64,000 nucleotides of DNA, taken from assembly GCF_004193775.1 (NCBI RefSeq), contig NC_041021.1, positions 14,403,198-14,467,197 on the forward strand. The letters are read 5' to 3'. A program made the translations under genes and the position numbers. The notes under the pieces are model-generated. The model made no database searches and was not told the DNA's origin. It saw only the letters and a program-made list of their open reading frames with translations. The DNA is from Glycine soja. Lineage: Eukaryota; Streptophyta; Magnoliopsida; Fabales; Fabaceae. Of the stretch, positions 55,502 through 64,000 are shown one piece after another. Each line of letters begins with the position of its first letter. Positions within the stretch are counted from its first letter, which is position 1.

Positions 55502-58490
55502 ATGACAGGAGCTGGTGACAATGGTGGTGTATATCATCAACTGGACGGATTTCAGCGCTTATTACTGGACGCGATGACTACACAAATGCAACGTTTGTTG
55601 AAACGTAACAATGAAGAGCTCTACAGGCGAATAGAAGGACTAGAGCACCAAATGAATCCAAATGCTGGGAGACCTTATGGTGGCAATAGAAGGGTCAATG
55701 ATGGATCGAACCGAATAAAGGGGCAAGACAGAATTGAGGGAGTAAAACTCAATGTATCCTCTTTTAAAGGCAGTGTTGGATCGAATGGCCTCAGAATAAT
55801 TAAGAAGGGGGTTGAATTAATTATTCCTAAACCTTTACTAATTAAAAAATTACTCTTCTAAGGCTTTTACTAAATTGTTAAGAGAATGAGGAGTATAAGA
55901 GAAACTTAACAGAAAGTAAAAGCAAAAATTAAATGCACAGTGGAAAGTAAAAGAGTAGGGAAGAAGGAAACAAACACACAAGAGTTTTTATACTGATTCG
56001 GCAACAACCCGTGCCTACATCCAGTCCTCAAGCGACATGCGGTCCTTGAGATTTCTTTTAACCTTGTAAAAATCCTTTTACAAGCAAAGATCCATAAGGG
56101 ATGTACCATCCCTTATTCTCTTTGAAACCCTAGTGGTTGTACCCTCCACTAGAACTGATCCACAAGAGATGTACTCTCTCTTGTTCTCAGTCAAACCCAA
56201 GTAGATGTACCCTCTACTTGTACCACAAAGGATGTACCCTCCAATGTGTTAAGACAAAGATCTCAGGCTGTTAAACCTTTGATACTTTGTGAATGGGGAT
56301 ACAAAAGAATTTTCAGGTGATTAGTCCTTTGAACACTTTTGTATTAGGGAATGGGAAGAATCAAAAGAATTCTCAGACTGTGTCATTTTGAATTCTTTGA
56401 CAAGGGAGAAGGGAGACACAAAAGAATTCAAGCGGTTAGTCCTTTGTTCTTTTGGAAAAGGGAGAAGAGAGACACAAAAAGAATTCAGGCGGTTAGTCCT
56501 TGGCGAATTCTTTTTGGCAAAGGGAGAAGAGAATGAAAAGATGAATAGCACAAGTTTTCAAGGTTTGGAAAACCAGAAAACTTCAGAAAGCTTTTGGTAC
56601 AAAGAAGAAGAAGAAATTCAAAGAGATTCAAGGCTTGTAAAGGATTGATCAAATGAATGTAAAAAGTGTATTGAAAAGCAAATCAAAGCCTTGCTTTTAT
56701 AGACTCTTCATGTCTGGCCAAGAGGACCATTTAGAAGTGTTATAACTTTTAGAAAAACTTCAAATCAATTTGAAAAAGTCAAAACCTTTTTGAAGAGTTA
56801 CATCTTTTGATTTATTCAGAAACAGTCACTGGTAATCGATTACCAAATAAGTGTAATCGATTACACAAAGCTTTTATGTGAAAGGATGTGACTCTTCACA
56901 TTTGAATTTTAATTTCAACGTTCAAAGGCACTGTTAATCGATTACCAAAACATTGTAATCGATTCAGCTTTTTAAAATTAATTGGAACGTTGTAAATTCA
57001 ATTTGAAAACTTTTTCAAAACAATTTTGTTACTGGTAATCGATTACAACAATTTGGTAATCAATTACCAGAGAGTAAAAACTCTTTGGTAAAGGGTTTTG
57101 TCAAAAACTCATGTGCTATTCAAAGTTTTGAAAAACTTTTTAATACTTATCTTGATTGAGTCTTCTCTTCATTCTTGAATCTTGAGTCTTGAATCTTGAT
57201 CTTGATTCTTGAGATCTTGAACCTTGAATCTTGATTCTTGACTCTAGACTTTCTTCTTGAGTCTTGAATTCTTCTTGATTCTTATCTTGAACTCTTGAAT
57301 TGTTCTTGATTTATCTTTGGTTTACTTGAGTTGTTCTTTGATTGATCTTTGATTCACTTGAGTTGTTCTTTGATTGATCTTTGAGCTTTTTGTTTTCACG
57401 TTTGTCATCATCTTTTGTTATCGTCATTATTATCATCAAAACACCTTTGAATCACCTTTGATTCACCATGAAGCTTTGCTTCTACATGCAGGAGTGACCC
57501 AGACGCCTACCTTACCTGGGAGATGAAGATTCAGCATGCATTCTCCTACAATGATTATCCGGAAGAGCAGAAGGTGAAGTTAGCAGTAGCTACATTCTCA
57601 GACTATGTCCTTGTTTGGTGGAAGAAAAATCAAAGAGAGATGAAGAGAGAAGAAGGGCGTGAGATAGATACATGGACTGAGATGAGAAGGGTTATGCGAA
57701 AGAGGTATGTTCCAGCTAGCTACAGTAGAACCATGTGACAGAAACTCCAGAGGTTATCCCAGGGAAGTTTGATTGTTGAGGACAAGGAGATGGAGATGGC
57801 ACTAGTGAGGGCCAACATTGAAGAGGACACCAAAGCAGTGCATGATGGCTTCACCAACAAGATTTTTTTCCAGCACCATGACCAAAAAAAAATTATTCTT
57901 AAACCTCTATCCCCTAGAGAAGTGTGTGATGACCAAATCAGAATGAGAGAAAAGAGAAAACAAGAGAAAGAAAATAGTGAGGCACCACAAAGGAATAGGA
58001 AAAAGAAGAGTAATACACCTGAGGGAAAGAGTGATACACATAAGAGAAAGAGTGATACACATGAGAGAAAATTTAATTGTTTTCCAGGGGCGAGTGAAGT
58101 GAGGAAAGTGTTACCTGCTCATGAACCACTCTATCTACTGTATTGCAAAGACAAAAAAATTTCTACTGATAATTCTAATGAGTTAACTATTTCTATTTCT
58201 CCTAGTGTTCAACCCTTATTGCAGGAATTTAAAGATGTCTTTCCTAAGGAGATTTCTCATGTCCTTCCAGAAGCTTCATTGCCTAACAGGCCAACTTACA
58301 ACAACAAGCCCCAAGAGACTCAGCATAAGGATGCACAGGCCAAAGTTGAGTATGTGAAAAGATTGTATGACCAAGTGAAGGTGCAAATTGCAAAGAAGAA
58401 TGAAAGCTATGCCAAGCAAGCCTACAAGAAAAGGAAGGAAGTGGTACTTGAACCCGGTGATGATCCTGGACATTTGAGGGCAAATGTTTT
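55502..58490 (+). pseudogene. Collapsed gag-pol of element D
   Basis: Gag starts MTGAGDNGGVYHQLDGFQ at 55502 and reads to LNVSSFKG, where the second solo LTR inserts. It resumes at SDPDAYLTWEMKIQHAFSYN (57492), with VKLAVATFSDYVLVWWKKNQ and YVPASYSRTM, then TGA (57736-57738) before QKLQRLSQGS. The frame then jumps from gag (EMEMALVRANIEEDT) to the post-protease linker (DGFTNKIFFQHHDQ, LKPLSPREVCDDQ), to the start of RT (EFKDVFPKEI, ASLPNRPTYNNKPQET), to the integrase tail (KKNESYAKQAYKKRKE, LEPGDD) and to the terminus (LRANVFQEGGND). Protease, most of RT, RNase H and the integrase core are gone. The reading frame stays open from 57769 into the LTR (to 58608). Confidence 0.85.
55774..57486 (-). 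mobile_element. Solo LTR (1713 bp) inside the gag of element D
   Basis: Same family as 53322-54923: TGTTGGATCG...GCTTCTACA. Flanks GGCAG (55769-55773) and TGCAG (57487-57491) form a 5-bp target duplication with one mismatch. It splits the gag codons for FKG and SDPDAY. Minus-strand TATA near 56695. Fewer intact GTAATCGATTAC palindromes than its sister copy. Confidence 0.78.
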
Positions 58491-58505
58491 CCAAGAAGGA
58501 GGGAA

Positions 58506-59015
58506 TGATGAGAATCCTGAAACTGGCCAAATACAGCTTAAAGGCCCAAGTGGAAAAGGACGAAGGCCCAAATGGAGAAGGACAAAGCCCCCGAGTGGAG
58601 AAGGATGAAGGCCCAAGTGGAGAAGGATGAAGGCCCAGAGACAGAGACACTATCAAGACTATTAATTGTTGCTGAAGGCCCAAACTAATTTGAAGGCCCA
58701 AGTTAAATATGTTTTTTAGTTATAATTTTTATTTATTTTAATTTTGGCCCAAACTGTTTAGAAGGCCCATGTCTATTTTTATCTTTTGTTCAGATACACT
58801 ATAAGTATTGGTTTTTGTTTTCAATAAAGGGACTTTTGGCATTTTCATAAAATTTGGTGAGAGTTTCTCTCTGGGTTCCATGTTGAACCAATCTCAAACT
58901 TATCAAGGTAATCTTTGTGGTGTATACCCTGACTTATCTTCCTTCACTGGAAGTGGCGTCATTCAAATCTCCGTAGCCTGTATCAAGCGATCCACTCCTA
59001 GTCAGGATCACGTCA
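58506..59015 (+). repeat. 3' LTR of element D
   Basis: 510 bp. Longer than the 5' LTR because a GGCCCAAGTGGAGAAGGATGA-like block of about 20 bp is present in extra copies near 58540-58640. AATAAA near 58824. It is followed by TCTGGTA, the same bases that follow the 5' LTR as spacer and PBS start. Confidence 0.87.
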
Positions 59016-59588
59016 TCTGGTAAAGAGAGAATAGCCACCACAATTGAGGACTTTTTTTCTTTGTAATTTTGCATGTACATGTTAAGGACTAGTTAACATG
59101 AAAGATTTGACTCAAATCGAATAATAGGCTAAGAAAATTCCATACACTCATGAACAAATGAGTTAGACAAAGAAACAAGAAAAATAAAATTCAGCACAAC
59201 ATAAGAAATCTTAAAACTACAATAGGTGAACAAGTCACTCTAGATTTTTGAGGTTTTCTTCTACTTTAATATTTTTGTAAGAATTTTATGGTTTAGGTTT
59301 CAGCCACAAAAAATAACAAGACAAAACTCAAAGGAACCTAAACTCAACACAATTCATGGTTCAAGAACAAGAACAAGAAATTTGAACCATAGAAAATCAA
59401 ATCTATCTTTCATAGCAAGTTTAATCGGTGGAAACTCTAAAGAATCATGTTAACAACATTTAGCACAAGACATGTGAGAAGATACATGGAGAAAAATGAA
59501 GAAACAACAATGGAAGAGATGGTAAAGCAAAAAACCAATGGAGGTTTAAGGAACACCTACTTGAAGCTTTTGTGCTCTGATTACCACT
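59016..59588 (-). other. 5' leader of a second family C element
   Basis: From about 59078 it is nearly identical to 50964-51515. PBS TGGTAATCAGAGC at 59586-59574 (minus). The rest of this element to the left is replaced by element D. No coding sequence. Confidence 0.7.
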
Positions 59589-60532
59589 TGATGGAAGCTT
59601 GCTTGTGGAGCTTCTAGGGAGGCTGGATCTTTGAGCTTCAATGAGGTCCTTCAATGGTGATTTTACACCATGGAGATGCAGCGGAAGACAAAGGAGAAGA
59701 GGTGAGAGGAGGCGCCATCCACTAGGAAATAAGTCATGGAAGAAGGAGTTTCACCATCAAAATGAGCCTTGAATAAGAAGCTTAGAGAGGATGTTTCAAT
59801 GGAGGAAAAAAAAAGGAGAGAAAGAGAGAGGGGGGAGCACGAAATTGAAGGAAGAAAAAGGGAGAGAAGTTGAACTTTGAGTTGTGTCTCACAAGACTCT
59901 CATTCATCAAAGTTACCACAAGTATTACACATGCTTCTATTTATAGACTAGGTAACTTCCTTGAGAAGCTTTCTTAAGAAAACTTCCTTGAGAAGCTTCT
60001 TTGAGAAAACTTTCTTGAGAAGCTAGAGCTTAGCTACATACACCCCTCTAATAACTAAGCTCACCTCCTTGAGAATATTCCTAAAGAAGCTAGAGCTTAA
60101 CTACACACACCTCCTTGAGAATATTCCTAAAGAAGCTAGAGCTTAACTACACACACCTCTCTAATAGCTAAGCTCACCTCCTTGAGATGAGAAGTTAGAG
60201 CTTAGCTACACACCCCCTATAATAGCTAAGCTTACCCCCATTCCAAAAATACATGAAAATACAAAAAAAAAAAAGTCCCTACTACAAAGACTACTCAAAA
60301 TGCCCTAAAATACAAGGCTAAAACCCTATACTACTAGAATGACCAAAATACAAGACCCAAAAGAAGAAAAAATCTATTCTAATACTTACAAAGAAGAGTG
60401 GATCCAACCTTGATCCATGGGCTCAAAAATCTACCCTAAGGTTCATGAGAATCCTAGGGTCTTCTTTAGTAGTTCTAGCCCAAGTCTTTTGGAGTCTTCT
60501 ATCCAATACCCTTGGGGGGTAGGATTGCATCA
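59589..60532 (-). repeat. Gypsy family C LTR (L3)
   Basis: 944 bp. Starts TGATGCAATCC (60532) and ends CATCA (59589) on the minus strand. TATA TCTATAAATAGAAGC near 59945-59932. Right flank TATCT resembles the TATCC on the left of L1. Confidence 0.87.
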
Positions 60533-61146
60533 TATCTTGTAGTATTTTTTTTCTCAATCCTATTCGAGACAACAAATGTTATATGCCTTATTGTCCTTAT
60601 ATATCATTTTTTTCCACTAAAATGTATTTGATGCACTTAAATGAGCTCCCTTTATTTATAAAAAGAAAATAAAAATAATGAGCTCCTTTTATTGCTCTGA
60701 ACTTAAAATACTAATACCCATATATATATTCAATTTCCCCCTAACTTGTATGCAAGTTTACTTATCTAGAATTAAATAATGAAAATGATTATGTGAATTT
60801 CTCAAAGCATGCGAAGCAGTGAACTTATGATCATTGAACTTTGTTCTTGTTTTAAACTATTTTAAAAAAAAAATCAGTACAATTAAAATCACTAGCATAA
60901 AACTTTATAAAAAAGAAAACATTCATGCAATTATCTCGTTTTCATCTATACTATTTTTTTGGTGCAACTTTATTTAAAACTATTGTTTTTTAATTGGAAG
61001 TATCTATAAACTTATACAACAGTGTTGCAGTAATGAGTTGTTTCTTCCTCCCTAGTGTTTTAAATAACTTAATAGATTTAATAAAAAAAAAAAACAATCT
61101 AAAGAAACTTTAGTTTCTACATAATATAAGTAATCAAAACACTTAC
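60533..61146. other. AT-rich DNA between L3 and the transporter exons; nothing recognised
   Basis: No further transporter exon is visible here. ACATTCATGCAATTAT next to CTCGTTTTCATCTATA (about 60917-60952) is the reverse complement of pieces at about 49477-49518, in permuted order. Confidence 0.4.
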
Positions 61147-61552
61147 CAAGGAAATCAGCTCTGGCAAATGCAACAAGCGAGCCAAGAAGAGCCCCGTATA
61201 GGGAACCACTTACCTATGTTTCATGTCAGCAGTTACATTCTAATGTGCTGATGACAATAAATTTTCCATGAAATTACATTAAGTTTTCAACTATGATTCT
61301 GAAGTCATACCACTAGTCCAAGCTGAATGGCAGAAAGATTGAACCATGATATACCGCTAAGCTCAGGTGACTGTCAATTCAAATCAACAAAATTAAAAAT
61401 TAATATTTTGTTACTGCACTAACAAAAGAAACAGAACAAAATGCAACTAAAAGACATTGAATAAAAAATTTACCTGCAGTGAGATTGTAGCGCCAGAGGT
61501 GGCACCAATATCATAACCAAATAACAAGCCACCCAATGCAAGGAATAGAAAC
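61147..61552 (-). pseudogene. Sugar transporter (MFS, vacuolar glucose / xylose-symporter-like) 5' exons
   Basis: Three consecutive minus-strand exons with canonical GT-AG borders. Exon at 61474-61552: FLFLALGGLLFGYDIGATSG, then ATISLQ. Exon at 61311-61370, exactly 20 codons: SPELSGISWFNLSAIQLGLV. Exon at 61147-61213: VSGSLYGALLGSLVAFARAD, then FLG. These cover transmembrane segment 1 and part of the next, with the GGxxxGYD sugar-porter motif. From memory they match the plant VGT / D-xylose-proton symporter-like group, where FLFPALGG is usual; here Pro is Leu. No start codon exon and no later exons are visible, so it is a gene fragment or a truncated gene. The CT-rich stretch (minus strand) at 61950-61985 could be its 5' UTR. 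Confidence 0.75.
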
Positions 61553-63534
61553 CTAAATTTTGAAATAACATACTGATTAATTGGAATAGAAATCAAGCAG
61601 AAGATTATTATACATTCTAAAATTAACAATGGTTGATCATTAAACTAGGATTGATATGTGATGCTTTTCTCTTCCACACATTCATAATAAAGTAACAAAA
61701 TTTTCACTTTTCCCTCCAAAACATTACTCTTCTCATATGAAGAACAGTGACAGAAACGTATGAAAGAATTGCAGAAGACCAGGAACAAACAAAAGAGTAC
61801 CTGTGATTAGGTTACAAAGCGCGAAATTAGGTTAGGGTTATAAACTTATCATCAAACAAAAGAGTAACAGAACAAACAATTAACAAATATAATTGAAATT
61901 GAAGGAGATCTAAGCAATGAAATCAAAATTAAAAACAAAAAAGAAAATGTTCTAAGAGAGAGAGAGAGAGAGAGAGGGGGGGTTAGTATCAGGGAAGGGG
62001 CAGGACTGCATTGTTTTTGGGAAGCGCAGAAGAATGCAGCAGAAGCAAACCCCCAATATTATTACTTTTCTCCCAATGAGACTACTGCGTGTAAACTCGT
62101 CCTTAAAAACTCAGCCATGTTTTCATTAAATCAAGCTCCATGTTTTCACCAATTATGCTTTCGCATCTGCTTATTTTCATAAGCGTTTTTTTATATAAAA
62201 TAAGTATTTCTTTTTTAAAACAATGTTTAAACAAACTCAACCATTAACTAGTTAACCAGTATTAAAATAACTTGTGCGTGCATATGGATGTTATTATACC
62301 AAATATACTTTTCTTTAAACAAAAAAATCTTTGAACTTAAAATATGAATAATAGATCGATTATAATAAAGAAATGATAAGTTATTCTAAAAGTGATTATC
62401 TAATTGTGCTCAATTACACGTGTCCTCAATTAAAATGACATCAAGGAATTTGCTTGATTTTTCGTTTCAGATAAATGAACACATGAATTTTCTTTTTTCC
62501 CTAAAAATTTGTTATTGGTTTCTTTTAATGTATTATTATTCTACATTAAAATGATTGTTTTAGAGTACATGTCTATAAAATTATTTATATTAAATTTCAA
62601 TGAACTGAATTAAAATTTAAATTTTTATTAAGTAAATCCAAAAAAATATATTTAATTGAGTATTAAAATAACTTTTGACAAAAAAAATTATCACTATTTA
62701 AATATATTTTTTTTCTTTGTTTCTTCTTTCCTAAATAAATTTTTTTTATTAGATTTATTAACAAAAATTTAACATAATTAACAAATGAGGTTAAAAATAA
62801 TAAAAAATGACAAATGTAATAAAAACAAATTACATGTGAATTATAATTAACTCTAAATTTAAAGACTTAAAACATAATTTTCGTGTCTCATGAAAATATT
62901 TTTATTTTTGTTCTGAAAATTTTGTTTAAAAATAATGAAAATGTCATTTTTTAAAAGTCCTAAAATATACGAGATAACTATAATTATTTAAATTAAACCA
63001 CTCTAACATATATTTTTAATAAATCAAATTAATATATACAAATATTTTAATTTAATTTAAATTTAAAGATAGTATGATAATATAAATATAGTAAGATTTC
63101 ATAGATTTTTAAAAAATATTCTCCATTTACCTTTTTAAGAAGAAAAAAACTAATTTTTTTATTTTTATAATAATTAAATAAAATGTATTAATAATAAATT
63201 TTAATTTTTTTACGATATAATTTTTTTATCAACATTCTATAAAAATTCTATAAAAGTTAAACTCTATTATTAAAAACAGTTTTTTTTATTTTCAAATGAA
63301 CTAATATCAAATAATTTATATAAATGTGTGTTATATTTAAATGATAATCATGAAATAATAAAATTAAAATTACAAAATTTATTTTAAAAATTTATTTTAA
63401 TTTTTAAATGCTTATCTTTTGAATTTCTTATTTTTTATTAATTATCATAAATTTTTTAATTAAAATATAATTAATAACTCAATATATGTTTTTTAAAAAA
63501 TATATATAAATAATTAAAAAAAAGAGTTTATATT
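61553..63534. other. AT-rich DNA with a GA microsatellite; no gene recognised
   Basis: (AG)n then a G-run at 61955-61985. A possible non-coding exon ends AATCACAG|GTACTC near 61800 on the minus strand. From 62200 on it is strongly AT-rich without open frames of note. Confidence 0.45.
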
Positions 63535-63626
63535 AACATCAGTTATTTGAAAATCAATGTCGTCAAGCACTTACAACATCGGTTTTCAAATAATTGATGT
63601 TAAAACTGAATTACTGTAGTGTGATT
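63535..63626. repeat. CACTA-like subterminal inverted repeat and terminus
   Basis: ACATCAGTTATTTGAAAATC (about 63538) and ACATCGGTTTTCAAATAATT (about 63579) are imperfect inverted copies around a short loop. They are followed by GAATTACTGTAGTG, whose complement starts CACTACAGTAA as CACTA ends do. ACATCGG-type subterminal repeats are common in legume CACTA elements (from memory). The partner end is uncertain; 49791 is a weak candidate. Confidence 0.5.
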
Positions 63627-63639
63627 TTAGCATCGGTTA

Positions 63640-64000
63640 TGTAACGACCCGCCTCGTCGCTACGGTATCCACACTCTAATATTCGATAATTTCAATTTTT
63701 ATAAAAAGAACTCCCTTAATTTTTTATTATGAAAATAGAAGTGATTTTGTCACAACATAAATTCATCCAACAACACGCCATTACTTAAGTGAATATGCAT
63801 AATTACATAGAAACAATAATTCGGTACATGTCATACACATAACGAAAATTAAATATGTTCATATATATATAATTAAAATTTCAGTTTTACATCTTTAACT
63901 CAACAAAATAAAACTTAAAAACCAACTACGGAGGAGTTGATTACAAAACACAACTCTCTCTCAAAATAACGCCAACGTCATCACGTCGGCTCGGCGGCTC
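63640..64000 (+). repeat. Possible start of another LTR, cut by the window end
   Basis: TGTAACGACCCGCC at 63640 resembles starts of many plant gypsy LTRs. Its end, PBS and partner are outside the window, so this is a weak call. Confidence 0.3.

Larger units (their letters stand above)
52493..59015 (+). mobile_element. Element D: non-autonomous gypsy element with two solo LTRs inside
   Basis: Direct LTRs at 52493-52958 and 58506-59015 start TGATGAGAATCC and end CACATCA/CACGTCA. PBS TGGTATCAAAGC is at 52961-52972, and a purine tract (CCAAGAAGGAGGGAA) abuts the 3' LTR. Without the nested solo LTRs it is about 3.2 kb. Its gag-pol is collapsed by deletions. No target duplication is visible: ATCAA on the left, TCTGG on the right. 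It starts four bases after L2 ends. Confidence 0.85.

Noticed and set aside
55774..57491. Insertion in D's gag as a true intron (GT...AG)
   Set aside because: GTGTTGG...ATGCAG would shift the frame by one, and the sister copy with AAAAT target duplications in the leader shows it is a mobile LTR.
61955..61985. GA microsatellite as a functional promoter element
   Set aside because: It may be a 5' UTR tract of the transporter fragment, but there is no supporting TATA or start codon arrangement; left as a simple repeat.

Overview
The window is eukaryotic, from a plant, and almost certainly a legume. Soybean (Glycine max) or a close relative is my best guess from remembered family resemblance; no search was run. 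There is no bacterial-style gene content. About 60 of 64 kb is nested transposable-element DNA, as expected of pericentromeric heterochromatin. The only host-gene trace is three exons of a sugar transporter near 61.1-61.6 kb. Layout: (1) A CACTA (En/Spm) transposon on the minus strand is split in two. Its Ulp1-like protease remnants and the C-terminal part of tnp2 transposase lie at 1-2485; the tnp2 N-terminus and transposase-associated domain lie at 47521-48618. (2) A Ty3/gypsy element, here called E (2486-47520, minus), sits inside the tnp2 reading frame, which resumes in the same frame on the other side. (3) Inside E's gag is a roughly 20 kb Ogre/Tat element, Ogre-A (7203-45825, minus). (4) Inside Ogre-A's gag-protease ORF is a second Ogre, Ogre-B (19926-39147, minus), with complete 1.6 kb LTRs and a perfect 5-bp target duplication (ATCAC). 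That makes four levels of nesting. Each Ogre reads, on the minus strand: LTR, PBS (tRNA-Arg type), ORF1, gag-protease, RT with two RNase H domains and integrase, an extra 3' ORF, tandem repeats, PPT, LTR. In both copies the extra ORF is preceded by a TATA-like module resembling the LTR promoter, then a GTAAGT donor and a CTCGCAG acceptor, so it looks like a transcription unit with its own promoter and intron. (5) From 50285 to 60532 is a rearranged cluster. It has three LTRs of one gypsy family (one of them inverted) and a plus-strand non-autonomous element D (52493-59015). D's polyprotein has collapsed by several deletions, and two 1.6-1.7 kb solo LTRs with their own target duplications have inserted into it. 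(6) From 60.5 kb to the end is AT-rich DNA holding the sugar-transporter exons, a CACTA-like subterminal inverted repeat, and perhaps the start of another LTR. No element is fully intact. Nonsense codons in the Ogres that I could compare between copies are mostly CAG to TAG or TGG to TGA, as expected from deamination of methylated cytosine.
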